From: Erysipelotrichaceae bacterium
GTDB lineage: Bacteria > Bacillota_I > Bacilli_A > Erysipelotrichales > Erysipelotrichaceae
NCBI GenBank assembly: GCA_003520745.1
Contig: DOUE01000044.1
Span: 14,974 to 23,539, forward strand
Direction of reading: 5' to 3'
Length of the DNA: 8,566 nucleotides
Part shown: positions 1 through 6,556 of the stretch, one piece after another
Layout: every line of letters starts with the position of its first letter
How positions within the stretch are numbered: position 1 is the stretch's first letter
Notes under the pieces: generated by a model
Told to the model about the DNA's origin: nothing
The model's database searches: none
What the model saw: the letters and a program-made list of their open reading frames with translations, nothing else
Made by a program: the position numbers and the translations under genes

Positions 1-168
1 CTTTCCAACGACGATACGATCATCGAAGGCTTGTATGCGGCCGGGGAAGTCACCGGATGCACGCACGGCGCCAATCGTTTGGGAAGTTGTTCCGTCACGG
101 AATGCTTGGTCATGGGACGGATTGTCGGACAAACCCTTGCTTCTTCGATGAATGACTCCTGTAAGTAA
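1..168 (+). CDS. C-terminal fragment of a fumarate-reductase-like FAD-dependent flavoprotein (partial, 5' end outside window)
   Basis: Frame 1 is open from the first base to a TAA at 166-168, giving 55 residues. The fragment contains GLYAAGEVTG (residues 10-19) and HGANRLG (residues 22-28), the C-terminal signature of the fumarate reductase/succinate dehydrogenase flavoprotein superfamily (flavocytochrome c, urocanate reductase and relatives). The AGE segment contacts FAD. The Arg of HGANRLG, 29 residues from the C-terminus, is in the place of a substrate-carboxylate-binding Arg of soluble fumarate reductases (inferred from position). The usual glycine/asparagine-rich stretch after it is cysteine-containing here (GSCSVTEC). 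The substrate cannot be told from this piece: fumarate, urocanate or another enoate are all possible. There is no convincing terminator directly after it. Confidence 0.85.
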   Translation, partial: LSNDDTIIEGLYAAGEVTGCTHGANRLGSCSVTECLVMGRIVGQTLASSMNDSCK

Positions 169-274
169 AGGATTAAGAAGAACATTATCATGGCATGTGC
201 GGTTTAAAAATGATAAAGTAGAAGTAATGAAGAAGAAGTAACCATCCATCATGAAAGAAAGGCAGGTCGATGTC

Positions 275-718
275 ATGAAAAAGAGAACGATCCTCAAAGC
301 CGTTGGGGTATTGGGAGCCGCGGCGGCAGCCGGTGCGATTGCCTATAAGTCGTACCAAACCGAGCAGAAGATGAAGAATTACAATTTGAAACTGAAATTC
401 AAAGGCGAGGTCATCAAACTTGACGCCGAGTTCGAATCGGATTCGATCGCCGTCAATTTCACCGGGCTGGAATTGGATTTCACGCAGGCGACCTTGAAGG
501 ATAACCGTGGCGAACTGAAACTCTATGCCGAATTCGCCGGGATCGACATCCTGGTCCCCGCCGAGTGGCATGTCGTCGCCACCGGGACCAACAATAAGTC
601 CGGGGTCAACAATGCCTTCGTCGGGGATCCGATTGAAGGACAACCTGTGCTGAGCGTGGTCTATGACTTGAATTTCGCAGGTCTGAACATCCGTAAACCC
701 GAAGCGGAAAGCGAATAA
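275..718 (+). CDS. Small membrane-anchored protein with LiaF-like C-terminal domain (hypothetical)
   Basis: 147 residues from the ATG at 275. That start is preferred over the in-frame ATG at 251 because a purine-rich AAAGGCAGG (258-266) lies 8 nt before it and because it begins MKKR just ahead of the hydrophobic segment. The ATG at 251 has only a weak GAAGAAG far upstream. Residues about 8-24 are an Ala/Gly-rich membrane anchor or uncleaved signal, followed by a Lys/Gln-rich linker. The rest is beta-rich. The pattern FAGIDILVPAEWHV (about residues 80-93), a Gly/Asn turn, and a closing FAGLNI (about 133-138) resembles the beta-helical C-terminal domain of LiaF/YvqF (DUF2154 'toast-rack' type), where repeated G-D/I-V-x-I-x-V-P-x-x-W units occur. 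LiaF normally has several transmembrane helices before this domain, so this would be a single-anchor version. A possible role in envelope-stress sensing is inference only. The gene ends just before a strong terminator and is not part of the tpl operon. Confidence 0.8.
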   Translation: MKKRTILKAVGVLGAAAAAGAIAYKSYQTEQKMKNYNLKLKFKGEVIKLDAEFESDSIAVNFTGLELDFTQATLKDNRGELKLYAEFAGIDILVPAEWHVVATGTNNKSGVNNAFVGDPIEGQPVLSVVYDLNFAGLNIRKPEAESE

Positions 719-730
719 TCCGAAGCCACA

Positions 731-760
731 AACCGATGTCCGCGAGATGTCGGTTTTTTT
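731..760 (+). terminator. Intrinsic terminator after the LiaF-like gene
   Basis: A 10-bp stem (731-740 with 746-755, two G-U pairs) encloses a CGCGA loop (741-745). The stem runs into a U-tract of seven to nine T at 752-765, interrupted by one G at 761. It lies 13 nt after the stop at 718 and insulates the downstream operon from read-through. Confidence 0.85.
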
Positions 761-848
761 GTTTTCATGGATGAATCGAAATGTATCACGGCATGTTTTT
801 CTTACATCTTTTCTTTCGCATTATCATCATTTACATTCCCCCGATTCA

Positions 849-864
849 TTGACAGCGCTTACAG
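849..864 (+). promoter_or_regulatory. cre-like catabolite-response operator overlapping the promoter
   Basis: TTGACAGCGCTTACAG matches the CcpA operator consensus WTGNNARCGNWWWCAW at every defined position except the last. It is a near-palindrome around the central CG and sits on the -35 hexamer and the start of the spacer. In Bacillota, CcpA with HPr-Ser-P bound at such a position represses initiation. The inference is that the whole amino-acid fermentation operon is shut down when a preferred sugar is present. Confidence 0.72.
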
Positions 865-877
865 GCGTGAGTAAAGT
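849..877 (+). promoter_or_regulatory. Sigma-A-type promoter of the tpl-glm-mal operon
   Basis: A perfect -35 hexamer TTGACA (849-854) is followed after exactly 17 bp by TAAAGT (872-877), a 4/6 match to the -10 consensus. Transcription would start near 884, leaving a leader of only about 18 nt before the tpl start codon, so there is no room for a riboswitch. The preceding 70 bp (about 775-848) are T/pyrimidine-rich, which suits an upstream region. No other good promoter was seen inside the operon. Confidence 0.7.
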
Positions 878-888
878 AAAGGTAGACC

Positions 889-895
889 AAAGGAG
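889..895 (+). promoter_or_regulatory. Ribosome binding site deciding the tpl start
   Basis: AAAGGAG at 889-895 directly abuts an ATG at 896, which is too close to be used. It is 6 nt from the in-frame ATG at 902. The start at 902 also gives an N-terminus that aligns with characterised tyrosine phenol-lyases with a single extra residue. Confidence 0.85.
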
Positions 896-901
896 ATGCC
901 T

Positions 902-2284
902 ATGAAAAACTATCCCGCAGAACCGTTTCGTATCAAAGTCGTCGAGATGATGAAGACGATGAGTCGTGAAGAACGCGAGGCTGCGATGATCGAAGCCGGC
1001 TACAACACGTTTTTAGTCAAGAGCGAAGATGTCTACATCGATTTACTGACCGATTCCGGAACGACCGCGATGAGCGATAAGCAATGGGCCGGGATGATGA
1101 TTGGCGATGAGGCGTATGCCGGTAGCCGCAATTTCCTTCATCTCGATGCCACCGTGAAAGAATATTACGGGTTTAAACACATGGTGCCGACCCATCAGGG
1201 GAGAGGCGCGGAAAATCTCTTATCCCGTTTGAAAATCAAACAAGGGGACATCATCCCCGGGAATATGTATTTCACCACCACGCGTTACCATCAGGAAGCC
1301 AACGGAGGCATCTTCAAGGATGTCATCATCGACGAAGCGCATGATTCGCAGTCCGAACATCCTTTTAAAGGGAACATCGACCTGCGCAAACTCCAGGCGT
1401 TGATCGACGAATTCGGGGCGGAAAAGATTCCTTATGTCTGTTTGGCGGTCACCGTGAACCTGGCGGGAGGTCAACCCGTGTCGATGCAGAACATCCGCGA
1501 AGTCAGCGCCTTATGCAAAAAACATAAGATCGATATCTTCTTCGATGCGACGCGATGCGTCGAAAACGCATATTTCATCAAGAAACGCGAAGAAGGATAC
1601 CGTAATGTGTCCATCAAAGAGATCCTACAAGAAATGATGAGTTACGGCGATGGTTGCACCATGTCCGGTAAGAAAGACTGCATGGTCAACATCGGCGGGT
1701 TCTTGGCCATGAACGACGATGAGTTGTTCGCAAGAGTCAAAGAACTGGTCGTCGTGTTTGAAGGCATGCCTTCCTACGGCGGCATGGCCGGCAGGGACAT
1801 GGAAGCCATGGCGATCGGGATCAAGGAATCGGTCGTCTACGCCTACATCGCCCATCGCGTCGAACAGGTCGCCTATCTCGGGGATCGTTTGATGGAAGCC
1901 GGCGTTCCGATCGTTCGTCCGGTCGGCGGACACGCGGTGTTCCTGGATGCCCGTTTATTCCTTCCGCATCTCACCCAAGACCAACTGCCGGCCCAAACCT
2001 TGGCGGCACATCTCTATATCGAATCCGGTGTCCGTTCCATGGAACGTGGCATCGTCTCCGCCGGTCGCGACAAGAAAACCGGGGATCACCATCGTCCCAA
2101 ACTTGAACTGGTACGCTTAACGATCCCGCGCCGCGTCTATACCTATGCGCACATGGATGTCGTGGCGGATGCGGTCATCGACCTCTATCATCACCGCGAC
2201 GAAATCACAGGGCTTGAATTCGTCTACGAACCCCCGATGCTGCGTTTCTTCAACGCACGCTTCAAACCGATCGAAGCGAAATAA
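902..2284 (+). CDS. tpl: Tyrosine phenol-lyase (EC 4.1.99.2)
   Basis: 460 residues; a cytoplasmic PLP enzyme that splits L-tyrosine into phenol, pyruvate and ammonia. The protein aligns almost without gaps to Citrobacter/Erwinia TPL as I remember it, with numbering +1. The PLP Schiff-base lysine is K258 in SGKKDC (K257 in Citrobacter). PLP-pocket residues N186, D215 and R218 are present, as are the catalytic tyrosine Y72 (Y71), T125 (T124), Y292 (Y291) and the alpha-carboxylate-binding R405 (R404). TPL is told from tryptophanase by the phenol-recognition residues: here M380 and R382 in SMERG (M379/R381 in Citrobacter), where tryptophanases have aliphatic residues, plus F449/F450 near the C-terminus. 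K+ activation is expected from the family. It is the first gene of the operon, close behind the cre-overlapped promoter. The reaction is reversible, but catabolism is the likely direction here. Only the coupling to glutamate mutase genes is unusual; the protein looks intact. Confidence 0.96.
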   Translation: MKNYPAEPFRIKVVEMMKTMSREEREAAMIEAGYNTFLVKSEDVYIDLLTDSGTTAMSDKQWAGMMIGDEAYAGSRNFLHLDATVKEYYGFKHMVPTHQGRGAENLLSRLKIKQGDIIPGNMYFTTTRYHQEANGGIFKDVIIDEAHDSQSEHPFKGNIDLRKLQALIDEFGAEKIPYVCLAVTVNLAGGQPVSMQNIREVSALCKKHKIDIFFDATRCVENAYFIKKREEGYRNVSIKEILQEMMSYGDGCTMSGKKDCMVNIGGFLAMNDDELFARVKELVVVFEGMPSYGGMAGRDMEAMAIGIKESVVYAYIAHRVEQVAYLGDRLMEAGVPIVRPVGGHAVFLDARLFLPHLTQDQLPAQTLAAHLYIESGVRSMERGIVSAGRDKKTGDHHRPKLELVRLTIPRRVYTYAHMDVVADAVIDLYHHRDEITGLEFVYEPPMLRFFNARFKPIEAK

Positions 2285-2300
2285 AGGCGAATCGACATCT

Positions 2301-2411
2301 ATGGCACGACGGATCGGACAAGGAACCATCAAAACGGTCATCGCAGAAAATCAAGATGAAACCATCTTGGTTTTTCGTGTAAGCCGATCCCATAAGGAGA
2401 AGAACGCATGA
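2301..2411 (+). CDS. Possible 36-residue small ORF between tpl and the P-loop/SAD gene (doubtful)
   Basis: ATG at 2301 to TGA at 2409-2411. Its stop overlaps the next start codon as ATGA (2408-2411), an arrangement typical of translational coupling. The product would be basic at both ends with a beta-hairpin-like middle (alternating V/I/T, then ILVFRV). Against it: the nearest Shine-Dalgarno-like AAAGG (2283-2287) is 13 nt from the ATG, the hairpin at 2349-2375 lies inside it, and it would be the only gene here using TGA as stop. It could be a true small protein, a leader whose translation disrupts the hairpin, or chance. I do not recognise a family. Confidence 0.3.
   Translation: MARRIGQGTIKTVIAENQDETILVFRVSRSHKEKNA
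2349..2375 (+). terminator. Internal hairpin with U-tract (possible partial terminator/attenuator or mRNA processing stem)
   Basis: A 10-bp stem (2349-2358 with 2363-2372, one G-U pair) encloses a 4-nt loop AAAC (2359-2362). The 3' arm runs into five T (2371-2375). The stem is AU-rich in its lower part and the U-tract is short, so partial rather than complete termination is expected. It lies 65 nt after the tpl stop and 33 nt before the next start. It may make tpl transcripts more abundant than the glm-mal part or protect the tpl 3' end. Since there is no obvious new promoter after it, the downstream genes should depend on read-through. Confidence 0.6.
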
Positions 2412-3328
2412 ACATCAGCATCGAACAATTACGCTACGCGACTTATTTCGCGCCTCGAGGACGCATCCGACTGCAGAATCTGGGGAACCAGATCAGCCAA
2501 AAATACCTTCAACCCAACGATAAACTCATCGGGGTCATCGGGGATGCGGGTAGCGGGAAATCGCTTTGCATCAAAGGCATGTTCCCAGGGCTTGAACTCA
2601 CCAACGACGACGACGGCATCAACGTCAGACCCTCGCCGTTGATGCGCGACTACCAGAATGCGAATTTCAAGGCACACACCTATCATATCGACGTCCGCTT
2701 CGAGCTGGCGTTCACCCAGATGTACGAATTGATCGATGCGGTCAAAGCGGCGTTGAAAGAGAATTGCCGGGTGGTGGTCGAACATTTCGACCTCGTCTAT
2801 CCTTCGATCGGGAAAAACGGCGACATCCTGATCGGCATCGGCGAAGAAGTCATCGTCGTCCGTCCGAACCTGTTCGGACCGGAACCCGAGGATGTCCGCA
2901 ACACCGTCTTTAAGTCATTGCGTTATCGTCGTATGGCGCATAGCGCGGAAGATTTGTTGGTCCACATCCTTGAAAACGAATATCACTTGGTATGCGACGG
3001 GCATGGGGATGTGAAACACGGATTCATCCTATCCTTCACCAAAAAACCGCGGATATCTTTGGCGGTGTTGGAGAAGAAAGTCAAACAACTGATCAAGAAG
3101 GATCTTTCGATCACCTACCTCGATCCCACCCACATCAAGATCGGGACCGACATCGTCCAATACTGCACCGGACCGCGGACTCATGTGACCCATACCGCGC
3201 AAATCGAGAATTTCAGGTTATTGGACGAATATGTCTATGATGAACAGAGGGAGTGCTACGACATGGTCGGGATGGTCACGGAAGAAACGATCCGCGACAT
3301 CCACAGCATCAACCATTTCGGGGAGTAA
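2408..3328 (+). CDS. P-loop NTPase fused to alanyl/threonyl-tRNA synthetase second additional domain (SAD, AlaX-like); function unknown
   Basis: 306 residues, start set by AAGGAGA (2394-2400) 7 nt before the ATG. The N-terminal half carries a Walker A motif GDAGSGKS (45-52) after a hydrophobic strand, and a possible Walker-B-like strand RVVVEHFD (121-128), reminiscent of the uridine kinase/phosphoribulokinase type. The C-terminal half resembles the tRNA-synthetase SAD. HSAEDLLVHIL (178-188) is in the place of the HTATHLLH-type helix, so the classical HxxxH is HxxxD (H178, D182). ISLAVLEKKVKQLI (216-229) resembles the linker helix of that domain. CTGPRTHV...T..IENFRLL (253-272) matches the C-x-G-x-H-V...T..I..F segment, with C253 and H259 spaced Cx5H rather than Cx3H. 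The altered ligands argue against ordinary Ala-tRNA editing. The position between tpl and glmS suggests an accessory role with glutamate mutase or its cofactor, but that is a guess. No transmembrane segment was seen. Confidence 0.82.
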   Translation: MNISIEQLRYATYFAPRGRIRLQNLGNQISQKYLQPNDKLIGVIGDAGSGKSLCIKGMFPGLELTNDDDGINVRPSPLMRDYQNANFKAHTYHIDVRFELAFTQMYELIDAVKAALKENCRVVVEHFDLVYPSIGKNGDILIGIGEEVIVVRPNLFGPEPEDVRNTVFKSLRYRRMAHSAEDLLVHILENEYHLVCDGHGDVKHGFILSFTKKPRISLAVLEKKVKQLIKKDLSITYLDPTHIKIGTDIVQYCTGPRTHVTHTAQIENFRLLDEYVYDEQRECYDMVGMVTEETIRDIHSINHFGE

Positions 3329-3336
3329 GGAGAACC

Positions 3337-3750
3337 ATGGAAAAAACAACGGTCGTGATCGGCGTCATCGGCGCCGACGTGCATGCGGTAGGGAATCGGA
3401 TCATCGAATATGCGATGAACCAAGCCGGGTTCAACGTCGTGAACCTGGGGGTCATGGTGAGCCAGAAGGAATTCGTCGACGCCGCCATCGAAACCAATGC
3501 GAAAGCCATCATCGTCTCCAGCCTCTACGGACACGGCGAACTGGATTGCCGGGGCTTAGGCGATGCGTGTAAGGAAGCCGGGCTCGACGTCCTCCTTTAT
3601 GTCGGGGGGAATCTGGTGGTCGGCAAAAGCGACTTCGAGGTCGTGGAGGAGAAGTTCAAGAAAATGGGGTTCGACCGGGTCTATCCGCCCGGTAGCGATA
3701 TCGAACAAGGGATCCGCGATTTGACGGCGGACCTGAAAAACAAAGCGTAA
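3337..3750 (+). CDS. glmS: Glutamate mutase sigma (small, B12-binding) subunit (methylaspartate mutase S)
   Basis: 137 residues, the usual length of GlmS/MutS. It binds adenosylcobalamin and, with the GlmE dimer, interconverts L-glutamate and (2S,3S)-3-methylaspartate (EC 5.4.99.1). The B12 signature DxHxxG is present as D14-H16-G19, in GADVHAVGNRI. H16 is the lower axial cobalt ligand in characterised GlmS and D14 hydrogen-bonds to it. SSLYGHGELD (about residues 61-70) and YVGGNLVVG (about 88-96) are the conserved nucleotide-tail loops of the Rossmann-like fold. The start is fixed by TAAGGAG (3326-3332), which overlaps the stop of the preceding gene, and by a normal N-terminus. An ATG at 3253 in the same frame would add 28 residues that only read through the preceding gene, and was not used. 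Confidence 0.96.
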   Translation: MEKTTVVIGVIGADVHAVGNRIIEYAMNQAGFNVVNLGVMVSQKEFVDAAIETNAKAIIVSSLYGHGELDCRGLGDACKEAGLDVLLYVGGNLVVGKSDFEVVEEKFKKMGFDRVYPPGSDIEQGIRDLTADLKNKA

Positions 3751-3751
3751 T

Positions 3752-5110
3752 ATGCCGACGTATCTCCTATTCGACGTCGGATCGACCTATACGAAAGGCT
3801 GCATCGTCGACATCAATCAAGAAAGAATCCTCGCCCAAGCGAGCGCTTTGACCACCGCGACGACGGATATTTCAATCGGCATCCAAGCGGTCAAAGACCG
3901 GATGAAAGACGTGCTATCAACGGTCAAGATCGACCAGACCCTGGTCTGCAGTTCCGCCAAGGGGGGGCTGAAGATGATCGCGGTCGGGTTGGTCCCCGAC
4001 TTGACGTTGAAAGCCGCGACCTTGGCCTGTTTTAGCGCCGGGGCGAAAGTCATCCAAGCGTTTTCGTTTATGCTGAATGATCAAGAAATCAAACAAATCG
4101 AAGATTCCGGTTGCGATCTTCTTTTATTGACGGGTGGAACCGACGGTGGGAACCGCGACGTCGTGCTTCATAACGCTTCCAAACTATCAAAACTGAACCG
4201 TAAGTTCCCCGTCGTCTATGCGGGAAACAAATCCTGTCAGGATGAAGTCAAAGATATCTTGACCAAGTGTGGGTTTGAAGTGACTTGTTGTCCCAACGTC
4301 ATGCCGGTCTACGGTGTGTTGGAAGTCGAGGAATGTCGCGACAAGATCCGCGATCTCTTCCTCTCTACGATCGTCAAAGCCAAAGGGTTGAGCGAACTGA
4401 ATTCACTCATCAAGGAGATCGTCCTCCCGACCCCTTATAGCGTAATGGAAGCACTGAAACTACTTTCCAGCGGGACAAAGAACGAAAACGGGATCGGCGA
4501 CCTGATGGCCGTCGATATCGGTGGTGCGACCACCGACGTCTACAGTATGAACAAACAGTTCGTCGTGAAAGACAACGTGGGATACAAAGGGCTCAAGGAA
4601 CCGCTGCAGAAACGAAGCGTGGAAGGGGATTTGGGCGTACGATTCAACGCGCATAGCGTCTATGAATTGAAATCGGATGAAGTCGACGATGACGGGATGA
4701 AGGACTATGTCCAAAAGATCGAAGAAGGCAAGATCGATTCCTTCGACACGGAAAAAGATTCCCGACTCGCCGCCTGGTGTTGCGAGATCGCATGTCAACG
4801 CCATGCCGGTCGGATGGAAACCTCGTATACCCCGATGGGGGTCGGCTATTACCAATCCGGTAAAGACCTGCGCGATGTGCGCATCCTGATCGGGATCGGC
4901 GGACCGATCCTTCATTCAAAAACCCCGGAGAAGATCCTGAAGAATGCGATATCACAGGCGTCGCACCCTGAAGTCCTCTTGCCGCTTCAAATCGATGCCT
5001 ATCTGGATCGAAACTATGTGGTGAGCTGCCTTGGATTACTGGCAAGCCGGCATCCCGATGTTGTCTTACGTCTACTCAAGAGAAATGTGGAGAAACTCAA
5101 CGATGAATAA
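3752..5110 (+). CDS. glmL: GlmL/MutL family ASKHA ATPase (putative glutamate mutase reactivase)
   Basis: 452 residues, near the usual length of GlmL (about 460). Actin-like ATPase motifs are visible in order: phosphate 1 LLFDVGSTYTKG (5-16), LLTGGTDGG (125-133), phosphate 2 VDIGGATTDV (254-263), a conserved SVEGDLGVR (289-297), and an adenosine-type GIGGPI (381-386). The family accompanies B12-dependent glutamate and ornithine mutases. By analogy with diol dehydratase reactivases it is thought to restore mutase holding damaged cobalamin, but direct evidence is thin. It starts one nucleotide after the glmS stop with no recognisable Shine-Dalgarno, so translation probably depends on ribosomes finishing glmS. 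Its last 8 nt overlap glmE. It is unrelated to the DNA mismatch-repair MutL despite the shared name. Confidence 0.93.
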   Translation: MPTYLLFDVGSTYTKGCIVDINQERILAQASALTTATTDISIGIQAVKDRMKDVLSTVKIDQTLVCSSAKGGLKMIAVGLVPDLTLKAATLACFSAGAKVIQAFSFMLNDQEIKQIEDSGCDLLLLTGGTDGGNRDVVLHNASKLSKLNRKFPVVYAGNKSCQDEVKDILTKCGFEVTCCPNVMPVYGVLEVEECRDKIRDLFLSTIVKAKGLSELNSLIKEIVLPTPYSVMEALKLLSSGTKNENGIGDLMAVDIGGATTDVYSMNKQFVVKDNVGYKGLKEPLQKRSVEGDLGVRFNAHSVYELKSDEVDDDGMKDYVQKIEEGKIDSFDTEKDSRLAAWCCEIACQRHAGRMETSYTPMGVGYYQSGKDLRDVRILIGIGGPILHSKTPEKILKNAISQASHPEVLLPLQIDAYLDRNYVVSCLGLLASRHPDVVLRLLKRNVEKLNDE

Positions 5111-6548
5111 CGGAAAAATTCCAACCCGCGCGTTCTTGGAAATGCGCAAGGAAGTCTTGAATCAATGGATCACGGGGAAAGAAGTCGTCCTGGACGAAGC
5201 CATCGCCTACCAAGCCTCGATCCAGGCGGAGAAGCGCTTTAGCGCACGCTTGGCGAAAGCGATCGTGGAGAAAGAAACCTTGGTGCAACCCCGTGCCGGC
5301 GTCGCACTCCCGGCCGAACACATCAAACTGCTCAAGCACCTGCAGGACGAAGGGACGGCGGATCTTTTACCGACGACCATCGACAGTTATACGCGACACA
5401 ACCGCTATCACGAAGCGCAGACCGGCATCGATGAAAGCGTGCGTACAGGTAAATCGCTCCTAAACGGCTTCCCGGCCGTCAACCATGGCGTATCCGTTTG
5501 CCGCAACATCGTCGAAAGCCTGAATGTTCCGCTACAAGTCCGCCACGGAACCCCCGATGCAAGATTGCTGGCCGAAATCACCCTGGCGGGAGGATTCACC
5601 TCCTTCGAAGGCGGGGGGATCTCCTATAATATCCCTTACGGAAAAAACAATTCCCTGGAAAAAACGATCACGGATTGGCAATATGTCGACCGCTTGGTCG
5701 GCTACTATGAAGAAAAGGGGATACGCATCAACCGCGAACCCTTCGGACCCTTGACGGGCACGTTGGTCCCGCCTTGCATTTCACACAGCGTCGCGATTCT
5801 GGAAAGCCTTTTGGCGGCACAACAGGGATGCAAATGCATCACCGTGGGATATGGACAATGCGGGAACCAGAACCAGGACATCGCCGCAATCCGCACGCTT
5901 GAAAAACTGACGAAAGAATACCTCGGCCGTTTCGGTTACCGCGATGTCGTCGTATCGACCGTCTTCCACCAATGGATGGGTGGATTCCCGCAAGACGAAG
6001 CCAAAGCCTACGCGGTCATCGGCTGGGGCGCCGCGACCGCCGTCTTGTCCGGTGCCACCAAAGTCATCGTCAAATCCCCGCATGAAGCGTTCGGCGTACC
6101 GACCGCGGAAGCCAACGCCAACGGATTGAAAACCTCCAAACAACTCACCGTGATGCTGAAAGACCAGATCGCCGTCGAAACGCCGTTATTGGTCGCCGAG
6201 ATGGACATCATCGAAAAAGAAACCCGCAGTATCCTTGAAGCGGTGTTGAAACTCGGAAACAACGATTTCGGCCTAAGCGCACTCCGTGGTTTTGAAGCCG
6301 GCTTGATCGACGTCCCGTTCGCCCCGGCACAATGCAACGCCAACAAAGCCCTTCCCGCCCGCGACAACAACGGGGCGATCCGTTTCTTGGATTTCGGTAA
6401 TCTTCCGTTCGACGAAGACATCAAAGCGTTCCATCGCCAAAAACTACAAGAAAGAGCCGACGTCGAGCGTCGCGACGTCAGTTTCCAAATGGTCATCGAC
6501 GACATTTACGCCGTAAGCAAGGGACGTCTCGTCGGACGTCCGAGATAG
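5103..6548 (+). CDS. glmE: Glutamate mutase epsilon (large, catalytic) subunit (methylaspartate mutase E)
   Basis: 481 residues, two fewer than the Clostridium cochlearium enzyme (483). The TIM-barrel subunit holds the substrate and, with GlmS and adenosylcobalamin, carries out the radical rearrangement of glutamate to 3-methylaspartate. Residues known from the C. cochlearium structure appear at a constant offset of -2: the 'arginine claw' R64, R98 and R147, with H148, E169, Y179, K324 and E328, so the site looks intact. The ATG at 5103 is chosen because GGAGAAA (5089-5095) lies 7 nt upstream and the N-terminus MNNGKIP then fits the family. An in-frame ATG at 5031 would add 24 residues lying wholly within glmL. 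The first 8 nt overlap the end of glmL, so the two are translationally coupled. Confidence 0.96.
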   Translation: MNNGKIPTRAFLEMRKEVLNQWITGKEVVLDEAIAYQASIQAEKRFSARLAKAIVEKETLVQPRAGVALPAEHIKLLKHLQDEGTADLLPTTIDSYTRHNRYHEAQTGIDESVRTGKSLLNGFPAVNHGVSVCRNIVESLNVPLQVRHGTPDARLLAEITLAGGFTSFEGGGISYNIPYGKNNSLEKTITDWQYVDRLVGYYEEKGIRINREPFGPLTGTLVPPCISHSVAILESLLAAQQGCKCITVGYGQCGNQNQDIAAIRTLEKLTKEYLGRFGYRDVVVSTVFHQWMGGFPQDEAKAYAVIGWGAATAVLSGATKVIVKSPHEAFGVPTAEANANGLKTSKQLTVMLKDQIAVETPLLVAEMDIIEKETRSILEAVLKLGNNDFGLSALRGFEAGLIDVPFAPAQCNANKALPARDNNGAIRFLDFGNLPFDEDIKAFHRQKLQERADVERRDVSFQMVIDDIYAVSKGRLVGRPR

Positions 6549-6556
6549 GGGAAATC

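Noticed and set aside
185..216. Inverted repeat TTATCAT/ATGATAA as a terminator of the left-edge flavoprotein gene
   Set aside because: Only 7 AT-rich pairs with an 18-nt loop and no following U-tract; likely chance.
188..643. 151-codon reverse-strand ORF opposite the LiaF-like gene
   Set aside because: It mirrors the codon structure of the + strand gene, has no ribosome binding site, and the + strand gene has a signal-anchor, a recognisable domain and its own terminator.
766..901. TyrR-type operator (TGTAAA-N6-TTTACA) or a cobalamin riboswitch before tpl
   Set aside because: Only one TTTACA half-site (831-836) without its partner at the right spacing. The leader after the promoter is about 18 nt, far too short for a riboswitch.
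902..2284. Tryptophanase instead of tyrosine phenol-lyase
   Set aside because: The two are close relatives, but the SMERG segment (M380, R382) and the C-terminal FF pair are the phenol-lyase versions.
2145..2411. 88-codon ORF overlapping the end of tpl
   Set aside because: Its first 52 codons are an out-of-frame reading of tpl. Only the last 36 codons, from the ATG at 2301, could be meaningful and are listed separately.
4460..4915. Long reverse-strand ORFs opposite glmL, glmE and mal (for example 4460-4915, 6008-6505, 7337-7702)
   Set aside because: They lie wholly within clearly identified genes, have no ribosome binding sites, and their sequences are biased shadows of the + strand codons.
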